Origin: Saprospiraceae bacterium
GTDB lineage: Bacteria > Bacteroidota > Bacteroidia > Chitinophagales > Saprospiraceae
Reading direction: 5' to 3'
NCBI GenBank assembly: GCA_019187225.1
Contig: JABAQQ010000005.1
Span: 172,060 to 236,059, forward strand
Length of the DNA: 64,000 nucleotides
In this document: in pieces, positions 7,225 to 15,368 of the stretch
How positions within the stretch are numbered: position 1 is the first letter of the stretch
How the letters are laid out: the number at the start of each line of letters is the position of its first letter
Made by a program: the position numbers and the translations under genes
Notes under the pieces: model-generated
Database searches by the model: none
The model's input: the letters and a program-made list of their open reading frames with translations, nothing else
What the model was told of the DNA's origin: nothing

Positions 7225-9917
7225 ATGCCGCTCGCCCAACCTTTGCCCGACCTTCGCCGCCAGTTGCAGGAAATCCTCGCGGAAGACCTTGCCGCCGCGC
7301 TCAACGCGCTCAAGGAACTCCTGCCCGAAGGCTCGGAAAAGCACCGCACCGTGCTGGAACTGCGCGCCCGCTTCAACGAAGCCAACAAGCAAAATTTTCG
7401 CGGCGTCATCTCCCCCGAGCAATTGCAACTCATTTATAATCAGATCCGCAGCGCCGTTTTCGACCTGCTCGAATCGCTCGAAGAGGGCGATTTTGAAGTG
7501 GCTGTGAAAGAGGGGGGAGCCGCCTCCGCTAAAGCAACGGCGGCTAAACATGGCAGCGTCCTCTACCGTGTGCCCCACCGGATGCCGCTGCGCAAACCCA
7601 CCATCTGCACCGTGCGCGTCGCCCTCGACGAAGAGGCCATCCTCGAAGACATCGTGCTCGACGCGGAGGTGCGCCTCCGCCCGCGCGTAGAGGTGTCGGA
7701 CATGATGAAGGCCGAACTGCTCGACCCCGAAGGAGATGTGTTCGCCATTCGCCCCCTGAGCGAGGCCGAACAACTGGTGCGCGACACGGGCTATACCCAA
7801 TGGCTGTTCAGCGTGACGCCGCGCGTGGAAGGAGAGCACCAGTTGCTCGTCAAAGTCTCCATGATGGAGTTCAACGAGAAAATCGGCAAGTACGTCCCCC
7901 GCGAAGTATCCATTTTGGAAACCGTCACCATCGTCACCGAGACGGCCGTCGCCGACAGCGACGAAACGCCGCTCAAATCCACCGGCGATCGTTTCACGCT
8001 CGGCCCCGATGCGTCGCGCGGTATCGGCGAAGAGCCGCCGGCAGCAGTCGTGCCGTCCGCGCCTGCGCTCAATATCCCCCGGCCATCTACCATTTACACG
8101 CCGCCTCAGCCGTCCACCGTCGGCCGTCCCTCTTCAGTGCCGCGCGGCCTGCGCACCGTCGCTTTTTTCCTTGCTTTTCTCCTGGTTGGAAGTACCGCAA
8201 CATGGGCTTTCACGCCACCACCCACGCGTGACTGGTGGGTCGTCCGCCTGAAAGACAGCGCCGAAGCCTACGCCGGTTATATTGAAAAATACAAAGACAC
8301 CGACGCAACGCAGCATTTGGAAAAGGCTTATTTCCGGAAAGCCGACAAAACCGATGCCCTGGCAGATTTGCGCGAATACCAGCGCGAATTCCCGCAGGGA
8401 CAATTTCGCGAGCAAGTGACGGAAAAAGTAGTTATGCTGGAAATCAAGACTTTAAACGACATCCGGCAACAACCCGACGCAGGAAAAATACTCCGGTTCG
8501 CCCAGGATTTCCCTGAAAGCGAACGCCTGCCCGCGCTCAGAGACGTGGTCACTGACCGCGCCGACCTGCTGCCCGCACTTGAAAAAGCTTATGTCGCCTC
8601 CATCCGGGCACAGGCCAGCCCCCGAAAAGTGGAGGCCTTTCTGAACGATTTTCCGAAAAGCGAGCGCCTGCCCGAAGTGGCTCAGGTTTTGGAAGCCGAG
8701 CCCGAAGTGCGCCGTCAGGTGCAGCCGAAATTAGACAGCATCATTGTCCGGAAAGTGGAAAATGCCGCCAGCGCCGCCGAAGTAAAAGCCATTTTGCCCG
8801 TACTCGAAAGCGCGGGCAGCAGCGAAAGCGCGAAAAAAGTAGAGCAGGTGGTAGCCCAAAAGCCGCAACTTAAAAAACAAGTGCTGCCGCAGGTACAGCA
8901 GGCCGTCAGGCGGGTGCAGCAACGCGAAGAAATAAACCGCCAACGCACCGCCGAAGAAGCGGCTGAAAAAGCCCGCCTCGAAGAACTCCGCCGCCGCGCC
9001 CGGGATGAAAAAGACGCCGCCCAACGCGCCCGTTTGGAAAAAGAAGCCGCCGAAGAAGCCGAACGCCAGCGCCTGAAAAAAGAAAAACGCAAGCGCATCG
9101 AAGCCGAAGCCCGCCGGGATACCGACGGCGACGGCGTACCTGACAAAGACGACAAATGCCCCAACGAAAAAGGCGACGCCGCCAACAACGGCTGCCCGCC
9201 GCCCAAAAGCAGAAAATCCGGTCTCGAAATGGTGCCCGTAAAAGGCGGCACCTTCACGATGGGATGCCAGAACGGCCGCGACAAAGACTGTTAAAGCCGG
9301 CCCATACCGTCACCCTCACCGGCTTCCTGATCGGCAAATACGAAGTGACCCAGGCCGACTGGCGCGAAGTGATGGGCGCAGACCCGCCCGAACTCTACAA
9401 CAAAGGCTGCGACGACTGCCCGGTGGAAAATGTCTCCTGGAACGAGATGCAGGAATTTATCAAGACCCTGAACAAGGTGACAACCGGCCGTAAAACCTAC
9501 CGCCTGCCCACCGAAGCCGAGTGGGAATACGCCGCCCGCGGCGGCCCGAAAAGCGAAGGATATATTTACTCCGGCAGCAATGAGGCGGGCAAAGTGGCCT
9601 GGTATCACGACAATTACAAAACCGGCAACACTTTCGGCGCCCGGAAAAGCACCCGCCCCGTCGGGACGAAAGTTCCCAACGAACTGGGGCTGCACGACAT
9701 GAGCGGGAATGTGTACGAATGGTGCAGCGACTGGAAGGGCGAATATCCGGCAGACGCGCAAGTGAACCCAACTGGCCCGAAATCAGGCTCCAACCGCATC
9801 CTTCGCGGCGGGTCGTGGAACTACAGCCCGCAGTACGTACGGGCAGCGCTCCGCTACTACCTCGCGCCCGGCGATCGCTACTACAGTATCGGTTTCCGCC
9901 TTGCCAGGACGAATTAA
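7225..9917 (+). pseudogene. EAD-coiled-coil-FGE/C-type-lectin protein, frameshifted; DGR-type variable protein
   Basis: One gene interrupted by a frameshift: 7225-9294 (frame 1) stops just after MVPVKGGTFTMGCQ-NGRDKDC, and the protein continues in another frame from KPAHTVTLTGF to 9917. Domains: an effector-associated-domain-like helical bundle (residues 1-90); a beta-rich domain (about 110-250); a linker; one membrane helix (about 308-328); helical TPR/Tol-like repeats (340-540); a charged coiled coil (550-630); a calcium-type repeat DTDGDGVPDKDDKCP (about 632-646); and an FGE-sulfatase/C-type-lectin domain (about 668 to end) with EVTQADW, PTEAEWEYAARGG, GNVYEWCSDW and RILRGGSW. A loss of 10 bases (or 3n+1) of an Asp-rich YDDE-like stretch would explain the break. 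The last 30 codons have DGR variable-repeat character. The FGE catalytic cysteines are not evident, so a binding rather than enzymatic role is expected. It could be a sequencing error, a true pseudogene or phase variation. Confidence 0.8.
9816..9905 (+). other. candidate DGR variable repeat (VR)
   Basis: After the GGSW motif the codons alternate between fixed residues and NNY codons: TAC, AGC, TAC, CTC, TAC TAC CTC, GGC GAT, TAC TAC AGT, ending at IGFRLA. Each of these is what adenine-specific mutagenesis of an AAC or AAT codon would give, and they occupy the positions that vary in C-type-lectin DGR targets. The position at the extreme 3' end of an FGE-type gene is typical. No template repeat or reverse transcriptase is visible in the window, so any retroelement would act from elsewhere. 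Confidence 0.55.
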
Positions 9918-9949
9918 CCCTTTGACCTTTTTACCCTTTTACACTTTGG

Positions 9950-9979
9950 GAAGGCGCGCGCAGCGCCTTCTTTTTTTTT
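9950..9979 (+). terminator. rho-independent terminator (or DGR target hairpin)
   Basis: Stem GAAGGCGC / GCGCCTTC (9950-9957 with 9963-9970), 5-base loop, followed by nine T. It sits 33 bases after the stop codon of the EAD/FGE gene. DGR targets can carry a hairpin downstream of the variable repeat, so a double role is possible. Confidence 0.8.
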
Positions 9980-10010
9980 CAAGTTTTTTGTAAAAGCATT
10001 GCTACACCGG

Positions 10011-10057
10011 GCTGCGTATATATGCGCCGTATATATAGCGCATATATACACGCGCAG
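10011..10057. repeat. AT-rich cruciform-forming inverted repeat
   Basis: GTATATATGCGC (10016-10027) is mirrored exactly at 10038-10049 around a 10-base TATATA-rich centre; GCTGCG and CGCAGC extend it outward imperfectly. Non-coding. Confidence 0.6.
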
Positions 10058-10112
10058 CGTCTATGTGTCGCCGCGGTTCGGATATATCGGGAAAATGGCG
10101 GGTATATATATG

Positions 10113-10144
10113 CCGGTAGCACGGCCTTCAGGCCGTGCTACCGG
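10113..10144. repeat. REP-like palindrome
   Basis: Perfect 14-bp stem CCGGTAGCACGGCC with a TTCA loop. No T tract follows. It resembles REP-type extragenic palindromes and marks the junction between unrelated sequence and an immunity-gene remnant. Confidence 0.65.
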
Positions 10145-10169
10145 GCTGGCGAAAATCAGGCACAGCGAA

Positions 10170-10439
10170 AATTTTTCACCATTTTTGCGGAACCTAAACG
10201 GCATAAACAAGGAATACGAACAGGTGCGCGACATCCGTGTGGTCGAACTCTTTCTCGACGGATCAAAAATTGACCTGGATTTTTTCCGCCTTGCGGGTTT
10301 GATCAATCGCTTCGTCGTATCGGAAAGGTTGAAAAATGCCATTGAAAATGCGGCAATGACCGGTATGCGCTTCGAGCCGGCGCAGGGACACAGGGAACAA
10401 GTGTGGGATACGAGCGTGACGCCCTGGCGGGCGGTGTAA
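10170..10439 (+). pseudogene. 3' fragment of an Imm11/DUF1629-like immunity gene
   Basis: The last 90 codons of this frame contain VRDIRVVELFLDGSKID, then FFRLAGL, RFVVSERLKNAIENA and MTGMRFEP. This pattern resembles the C-terminal end of Imm11/DUF1629 proteins: a short strand-rich part, 'dlFRl', 'vSeklkeai' and 'GleFep'. The upstream part in the same frame is palindrome and TATATA sequence, so the 5' two thirds are missing. No toxin gene is adjacent. Family assignment rests on pattern memory and is moderate. Confidence 0.4.
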
Positions 10440-10450
10440 TGTAACTTTTG

Positions 10451-10553
10451 CTACGCCGCCTTCAACCGCCGATCCGCGACCCCTCTAATTTTTCCTCCGC
10501 ATACGCCCGGTCAATCACCCTTGGTGAGGATACGGCGCAGCGCGGGCAGGTCG
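10451..10553 (-). pseudogene. clpX 3'-end remnant
   Basis: 10451-10519 matches the last 70 bases of clpX (11351-11420) with two substitutions and one missing base. 10521-10553 then matches an upstream part of clpX (11631-11663), so the 210 bases between are absent. It lies on the same strand as clpX, about 800 bases beyond its end, with the PIN toxin-antitoxin pair between. It is either a decayed second clpX copy or a gene-end duplication made when the intervening segment inserted. Confidence 0.8.
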
Positions 10554-10584
10554 TTTTTTTGAAAACGTTTTTTTGCGCAAGAAA

Positions 10585-10617
10585 AGTGGTGGCACGACTT
10601 GGAGCCGTGCCACCACT
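10585..10617. repeat. REP-like palindrome
   Basis: Perfect 12-bp stem AGTGGTGGCACG (10585-10596 with 10606-10617) and a 9-base loop. It lies 10 bases beyond the 3' end of the PIN toxin gene and lacks a T tract on either strand. Confidence 0.6.
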
Positions 10618-10627
10618 CGCTTTCTTT

Positions 10628-11038
10628 CTATCCTTGCCGCAGGATTTCCATAAATTCTTCCATCGTCAGGAGGTTGATTTTAGGGAATTCGATTCTTTTT
10701 AGTATGCGGTAATCGCGGTCATTGGTGACCAAATAATGGGCATTGGCGGCGATGGCGCAGTCTGCGAATTTGTTGTCGTCCATGTCGGGGCAAATCAGCC
10801 GCCAGTTGAAAAAAACCTTTGCGAACTCAACGTTTTTCTTCAAATGCAAACCACCAACGAAGAGTTCAGCCACTGCGGGATTGAAATTTTCGGCCAGTTT
10901 TTCTTCGTATTCGAACATGATGTCGGCGCTGAGACACAAAATAAAATCGCCCTGCTCGAACCGGTCCATGACGAGTCTGTATTTCGAGAAGGGCGATATA
11001 GCAGCGAGGATGATGTTGGTGTCAAGCACAACTTTCAT
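10628..11038 (-). CDS. PIN-domain toxin of a toxin-antitoxin pair
   Basis: 136-residue PIN-fold ribonuclease (COG1569 type). The acidic metal-binding residues are visible: Asp6 in VVLDTNII, Glu43 in MFEYEEKL, Asp93 in KFADCAIAANA and Asp107 or Asp109 in VTNDRDYRIL. The length is normal and the active site complete, so it should cleave RNA when free of antitoxin. It is second in a two-gene minus-strand operon, 12 bases after the antitoxin gene. The pair sits between clpX and a clpX-tail remnant, which suggests it arrived by insertion. RNA target unknown. Confidence 0.88.
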   Translation of the reverse strand: MKVVLDTNIILAAISPFSKYRLVMDRFEQGDFILCLSADIMFEYEEKLAENFNPAVAELFVGGLHLKKNVEFAKVFFNWRLICPDMDDNKFADCAIAANAHYLVTNDRDYRILKRIEFPKINLLTMEEFMEILRQG

Positions 11039-11050
11039 AGGAAGAATGAG

Positions 11051-11263
11051 TTAGTCTCCTTTAACCCATTTATCCGCTGTGGCGTCGGAGTAGTTTTTTT
11101 CCTGCCAGACCTTTCCTGCCTCATGCGTCGCTTTTGTCAGCAAATAACGAGCAATCATTTCCTTGATTTCAGCCAAATACTCGTCGGGAACGCCTGCGGC
11201 ATAGAGCTTCAGGAGTTCCATCTGCATATTGGAGAGCGGCGGTTGTATGTTGCGTGACGACAT
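11051..11263 (-). CDS. antitoxin partner of the PIN toxin
   Basis: 70-residue, mostly helical, charged protein encoded directly upstream of the PIN toxin, which is the usual antitoxin position and size. The middle segment LKLYAAGVPDEYLAEIKEMIARYL suggests a helical DNA-binding or dimerisation part, and the tail VWQEKNYSDATADKW would be the toxin-binding extension. It probably represses the operon, as most antitoxins do. No named antitoxin family is recognised with certainty; the assignment rests mainly on context. Confidence 0.75.
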   Translation of the reverse strand: MSSRNIQPPLSNMQMELLKLYAAGVPDEYLAEIKEMIARYLLTKATHEAGKVWQEKNYSDATADKWVKGD

Positions 11264-11350
11264 CGCTTCAAATTTTAATTGACAACAAAAGTAGTAGTTT
11301 TTTATAACGTCGAAAGCGATTGAAACCCTTTCGGTGTTTAGGCCGACTAC

Positions 11351-12640
11351 CTACGCCGCCTTCAACCGCCCGATCCGCGACCCCTCTAATTTTTCTTCCG
11401 CGTACGCCCGGTCAATCACCAGTTGCTTTTTGCTGCCTTTCCCTGCTGTGGGCAGGTCGAACATGGCATCGGTCAGGATGGCCTCGCAGAGCGAGCGCAG
11501 GCCGCGCGCGCCGAGTTTGTATTCGAGGGCTTTTTCGGCGATGAAATCAATCGCTTCGGGCTGCATCACGAGTTGCACACCTTCGAGCGAGAAGAGTTTT
11601 TCGTACTGGCGGATGAGCGCGTTGCGCGGTTCGGTCAGGATGCGGCGCAGGGCTGAGAGGTCGAGGGGTTCGAGGTGCACCACGACCGGCATGCGGCCTA
11701 CGAGTTCGGGGATGAGGCCGAAACTCTTTACGTCCTGGTGACTGACGTACTGGAGAAGGTTTTCTTTGTCTATTCGTTCGACTTCTTTTTTGTTGAAGCC
11801 GATGATCTGGGTGTTTACGCGCCGGGCGATAATCTTTTCGATGCCGTCGAATGCGCCTCCGGCGATGAACAGGATGTTCTGTGTGTTGATCTTCACCAAC
11901 TTCTGTTCCGGGTGTTTGCGCCCGCCCTGCGGCGGCACGAGTACTTCGGCGCCTTCGAGCATTTTCAGCATGCCTTGCTGCACCCCTTCGCCCGACACGT
12001 CGCGGGTGATGGAGGGGTTGTCCTGTTTGCGGGCAATCTTGTCAATTTCGTCAATATAAACGATGCCGCGCTCGGCGGCTTCCACGTCGTAGTCGCACAC
12101 CTGGAGCAGGCGCGACAGGATGCTCTCCACGTCTTCGCCGACATAGCCCGCTTCGGTGAAAATGGTGGCGTCCACGATGGCGAAGGGCACATTCAGCAGT
12201 TTGGCGATCGTCTTGGCCAGCAGGGTTTTGCCCGTGCCGGTCTGGCCGACGAAGAGCACGTTGGATTTTTCGATCTCTACGTCGTCGGGGGCGGTATTGC
12301 CGTATTGCTGGAGGCGTTTGTAGTGGTTGTACACGGCCACAGCCAACACTTTTTTGGCGTCGTCCTGGCCGATAACGTATTGATCCAGAAAGGTTTTGAT
12401 GTCGCGTGGCGGGATGAGGTGTATGGGGCCGCTGTACCGGCTGCTTTTGTTGGCAGGTTCGCTGCCGCTTTCGGGCTGCACGCCCGCCTTGCGGAGTTCC
12501 TGGTCGATGATCTCCTGCGCTTTTTCAACACAGACTTCACAGATCTGCCCGTCCATGCCGGACACGAGTATCATCACTTCTTCTTCGCCGCGTCCGCAAA
12601 AGGAGCAGCGGTGTTGGGTGGGTCGGCCACGCTTTATCAT
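11351..12640 (-). CDS. clpX: ATP-dependent Clp protease ATP-binding subunit ClpX
   Basis: 429-residue AAA+ unfoldase that recognises tagged substrates and feeds them to ClpP. The N-terminal C4 zinc domain shows CSFCG and CEVC. Walker A is [13 protein letters not shown], Walker B is [11 protein letters not shown], and the ClpP-contact IGF-type loop lies in the expected region; the C-terminal small domain is complete. It lies downstream of clpP, but a strong hairpin terminator separates them, so clpX probably has its own promoter. A 120-base heptanucleotide array stands immediately upstream of its ATG. Its last 70 bases are duplicated at 10451-10519. Confidence 0.97.
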   Translation of the reverse strand: MIKRGRPTQHRCSFCGRGEEEVMILVSGMDGQICEVCVEKAQEIIDQELRKAGVQPESGSEPANKSSRYSGPIHLIPPRDIKTFLDQYVIGQDDAKKVLAVAVYNHYKRLQQYGNTAPDDVEIEKSNVLFVGQTGTGKTLLAKTIAKLLNVPFAIVDATIFTEAGYVGEDVESILSRLLQVCDYDVEAAERGIVYIDEIDKIARKQDNPSITRDVSGEGVQQGMLKMLEGAEVLVPPQGGRKHPEQKLVKINTQNILFIAGGAFDGIEKIIARRVNTQIIGFNKKEVERIDKENLLQYVSHQDVKSFGLIPELVGRMPVVVHLEPLDLSALRRILTEPRNALIRQYEKLFSLEGVQLVMQPEAIDFIAEKALEYKLGARGLRSLCEAILTDAMFDLPTAGKGSKKQLVIDRAYAEEKLEGSRIGRLKAA

Positions 12641-12642
12641 GT

Positions 12643-12763
12643 GGTTGTTAGTTATTGGTTATTGGTTATTGGTTATTGGTTATTGGTTATTGGTTATTGG
12701 TTATTGGTTATTGGTTATTGGTTATTGGTTGTTGGTTATTGGTTGTTGGTTGTTAGTTATTGG
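12643..12763 (-). repeat. (CCAAYAA) heptanucleotide array before clpX
   Basis: About 17 units of TTATTGG/TTGTTGG on the plus strand, which read CCAATAA/CCAACAA towards clpX, end within a few bases of the clpX ATG (12640). The clpX leader must include or follow this array. Confidence 0.95.
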
Positions 12764-12782
12764 GAGCATAAAGGTATGCAAT

Positions 12783-12828
12783 AAACAAAAAACACCCGGA
12801 GAAATGCGAATGTTTCGCATCTCCGGGT
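12783..12828 (-). terminator. rho-independent terminator of clpP
   Basis: On the minus strand ACCCGGAGATGCGAA (12828-12814) pairs with 12810-12794 around a TGT loop with one bulged base. A T-rich tract, GTTTTTTGTTT, follows at 12793-12783. It ends clpP transcription before the clpX leader. Confidence 0.8.
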
Positions 12829-12861
12829 ATCCTGAAAATTTCTAATTTCCAATTTCCAATT

Positions 12862-13575
12862 TCAATTCTGTTTCCCTTTCGGATTGTTGCGCTCCAGCAC
12901 TTCATCCACGAGACCGTAGGCTTTGGCTTCTTCGCCGCTCATCCAGTTGTCGCGGTCGCAGTCCTCTTCGATCTTCTCGTAGGGCTGGCCGGTATGGTAT
13001 ACCAGGATATCGTACAGCGACCGCTGCATTTTTTTGATCAGTTTGTACGTGATCTCGATGTCGGATACCTGGCCCTGCGCGCCGCCCATCGGCTGGTGGA
13101 TCATCACATGGCTGTGATAGAGGCAGCTGCGCTTTCCTTTCGCGCCGGAAGCGAGCAACACCGCGCCCATCGAGGCCGCCAGACCCGTGCAAATCGTAGC
13201 CACGTCGGGCGATACGTATTGCATGGTGTCGTAAATGCCGAGACCGTCGATAACGGAGCCGCCCGGACTGTTGATGAACAGCTGCACGTCGCGCTTCGGG
13301 TCGCTGGATTCGAGGAAGAGCAACTGGGCCTGGATGACGTTGGATACATAATCCGAGACGGGCACGCCCATGAAAATGATGCGGTCCATCATCAGGCGGC
13401 TGAACACGTCCATGGCCACTACGTTCATCTGGCGCTCCTCGATGACCGCCGGTGTGAATGCGCGGATATTCGGTGCGGCGATGGCGCCTGTGACGGACAT
13501 GTACTTTTCGAGGTGCATGCCGCTCATGCCGAGATGTTTGACGGCATACTTTTGAAATTCATTTTTGTCGAACAT
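12862..13575 (-). CDS. clpP: ATP-dependent Clp protease proteolytic subunit ClpP
   Basis: 237-residue serine peptidase forming the proteolytic barrel used by ClpX. Catalytic residues are visible: Ser135 in GLAASMGAVLL, His160 in HVMIHQPMGG and Asp209 in DRDNWMS. The INSPGGSV strand (102-108) is typical. It has an N-terminal extension of about 30 residues compared with E. coli mature ClpP, common in Bacteroidota. It lies downstream of tig on the same strand (133-base gap) and ends in a strong terminator, so tig-clpP may be one unit and clpX another. Confidence 0.97.
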   Translation of the reverse strand: MFDKNEFQKYAVKHLGMSGMHLEKYMSVTGAIAAPNIRAFTPAVIEERQMNVVAMDVFSRLMMDRIIFMGVPVSDYVSNVIQAQLLFLESSDPKRDVQLFINSPGGSVIDGLGIYDTMQYVSPDVATICTGLAASMGAVLLASGAKGKRSCLYHSHVMIHQPMGGAQGQVSDIEITYKLIKKMQRSLYDILVYHTGQPYEKIEEDCDRDNWMSGEEAKAYGLVDEVLERNNPKGKQN

Positions 13576-13675
13576 GATTAATTTCTTTTTGAGGCAAATG
13601 AAACAACTTTTGAAACGCCAGGTTGTGCGGCAAAAAAATGGAACTGTAATGCTCTACGAACCGTCGGATTTGAAC

Positions 13676-13727
13676 GATGAATGATGAATGTCCGGGGGAT
13701 AAAATTCATCATTCATCATTCATCATT
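13676..13727. repeat. inverted GATGAAT heptad repeat
   Basis: GATGAATGATGAATG (13676-13690) faces an inverted run of ATTCATC units (13704-13727), giving a stem of about 14 bp. The right arm overlaps the last codons and stop of tig. No T tract is seen, so it is not a classical terminator. Confidence 0.6.
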
Positions 13728-15127
13728 TCCACCCCTACTTCCTGTTCCGCTTTCGCTTTTTTCGTGACTTCATCGAGTATTTTATGGAATTCCTCCGACG
13801 GGACTTCCTTTTCCGTCACCGTCACCTGCTCCCGGATGGCCTCGAAAATTTTGTCCGTTTCGAGGTTGCGCCGGGTCTCTTCCACGTCTTTTTCATTTTT
13901 CATCAGGCGTTCGACGCTGCTCTTGATGATGTGTTCGGGCAGGTCCACCTGGAAATAATTGCGCACCCGGCGGGCGAACTCGTCGTACACTTCCTCTTCG
14001 TTCACTTCCACACCGAATATTTCTTTGATCTTGTCGCGGAGCAAAGTCCAGCGCAGGTTTTCTGCGAAGGCGGAAAATTCATTTTCGATCTGCTCGTCTG
14101 TTAGTTTGCCTTCGTTGCTGACGCGGAGCCAGCGTTTGAGGAATTTTTCGGGTAATTCCACCGGGTTTTCTTCCAGCAAACGCTCCTGGAAAGAGCGCAT
14201 AAGAAGTGCGTTGGAGCGCACATCATAGAATTGGCGGATGCCCTTTTTCAGTTCTTCCACCGCCTCTTCCCTGTTGCCCACTTTGCCTTCGCCGAAGTAC
14301 CCTTTGAAAAATTCCTCGTCGAGGTCGGCATCTTCCACCCGGCTCACTTCTTCGATCGTGCCTTCGAACCAATCGCCCACCACCCGTTCGTCTTTGTCCT
14401 CGAGGTTGAGGATGTACTTGCGGTACATCTCTTCTTTCTCGTGGTTTTCGATCGTCCGGGCATTGAAGCGCAGCGTATCGCCTTTCTTCGAACGCAGCAG
14501 CTGGTCTTTCAACGCTTCGTTGGCCACATTTTTCATGAACACGGTCATCGTCGTCTCCCAACCGTTTTCTTTCACGCCGCCGGCTTCGGATTCCAGTTCG
14601 CGGGCGGCAATGCGCACCAGGTCATTGTCCTGGATATCGGTTTCCGGATTGGTGCGTTTGCCCATGCGTTTGCGGGCGTACTGGAGGTCTTCTTCAGCCA
14701 GCTCGCCGAGGTTGGATATGGTAAGTCGCTCATAGACGGCGCTCTTGTCCAAACCTTTGATTTCAAACGGCGGCACAAAACCCACTTCGTAGTTGACGGC
14801 ATATTCCGGCTCCGGGTCGCTGATCTTGAATGAGAAACGGCGCTGGTCATCGGTGGGCAGGGGCTGGCCGAGCACGTCGAGTTTGCTATCGCGCAAGTAT
14901 TCGTAGAGTTCGCGGGTAAGCATGTCGTTCAGCGTGTCGCTGAAGATAGCCGAACCGTAAAGTTTTTTTACGAACTCCATTGGCGCCTGACCGGCGCGGA
15001 ACCCTTTTATCGGTGCGCGGTGGCGGAATTTCCTGAGTTCGGCGTCAAGTTTGGGTTTCAGTTCGTCACGGGTGACGATGACGGTCAGGATCGCGGAAGC
15101 GTTGTCTATATCGTTGCGGACAACCAT
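13709..15127 (-). CDS. tig: trigger factor, ribosome-associated chaperone
   Basis: 472-residue chaperone that binds nascent chains at the ribosome exit. The N-terminal ribosome-binding domain (1-125) carries the signature-like KGFRAGQAP (about 41-49). A diverged FKBP-type domain spans about 150-250 and the long helical C-terminal domain follows; peptidyl-prolyl isomerase residues are weakly conserved, as in other Bacteroidota. The gene order tig-clpP-clpX is conserved in bacteria and supports the call. A (CCAAYAA) heptad array lies 10 bases upstream of the ATG. The C-terminal codons and stop are part of a GATGAAT heptad repeat, so the tail sequence is set by repeat DNA. Confidence 0.94.
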   Translation of the reverse strand: MVVRNDIDNASAILTVIVTRDELKPKLDAELRKFRHRAPIKGFRAGQAPMEFVKKLYGSAIFSDTLNDMLTRELYEYLRDSKLDVLGQPLPTDDQRRFSFKISDPEPEYAVNYEVGFVPPFEIKGLDKSAVYERLTISNLGELAEEDLQYARKRMGKRTNPETDIQDNDLVRIAARELESEAGGVKENGWETTMTVFMKNVANEALKDQLLRSKKGDTLRFNARTIENHEKEEMYRKYILNLEDKDERVVGDWFEGTIEEVSRVEDADLDEEFFKGYFGEGKVGNREEAVEELKKGIRQFYDVRSNALLMRSFQERLLEENPVELPEKFLKRWLRVSNEGKLTDEQIENEFSAFAENLRWTLLRDKIKEIFGVEVNEEEVYDEFARRVRNYFQVDLPEHIIKSSVERLMKNEKDVEETRRNLETDKIFEAIREQVTVTEKEVPSEEFHKILDEVTKKAKAEQEVGVEMMNDE

Positions 15128-15137
15128 GTTGGGAGAG

Positions 15138-15199
15138 TTAGTTATTGGTTGTTGGTTGTTGGTTATTGGTTATTGGTTGTTGGTTGTTGGTTGTTGGTT
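15138..15199 (-). repeat. (CCAAYAA) heptanucleotide array before tig
   Basis: About nine TTGTTGG/TTATTGG units on the plus strand, reading CCAACAA/CCAATAA towards tig, start 10 bases upstream of the tig ATG. Confidence 0.93.
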
Positions 15200-15329
15200 T
15201 GGACATGCCTAAAAAAGCGTGTCAATAATAAATTAAAACATTGGTTTTAAAGTGCTTAAACTTCGCATGGCGTGTTTTTTTTAAATACACCCTATGAGGC
15301 ATTGATTGTTTACATTTCATTCCTATTCA

Positions 15330-15367
15330 ACAACCAATAACCAGCAACCAATAACCAACAACCAACC
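15330..15367 (+). repeat. (CCAAYAA) heptanucleotide array beside tRNA-Leu
   Basis: Five to six CCAATAA/CCAACAA/CCAGCAA units end one base before the 3' end of the minus-strand tRNA-Leu gene. The orientation is opposite to the array at 15138-15199, so the two face each other across about 130 bases. Confidence 0.9.
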
Positions 15368-15368
15368 A

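Noticed and set aside
9295-9917. Formylglycine-generating (sulfatase-activating) enzyme
   Set aside because: The catalytic cysteines are not evident in the C-terminal part and the domain sits on an EAD/stalk protein; a binding role of the C-type-lectin fold fits better.
9918-10450. DGR template repeat downstream of the variable repeat
   Set aside because: I read this stretch for an AAC-rich copy of 9816-9905 and found none; no reverse transcriptase frame is present in the window.
10448-10702. 84-codon plus-strand frame
   Set aside because: It spans the antisense of the clpX remnant and the end of the PIN toxin gene; no coding evidence of its own.
11675-12784. 369-codon open frame on the plus strand
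   Set aside because: It runs antisense through clpX and the heptad array; its sequence has no family features and mirrors clpX codon bias.
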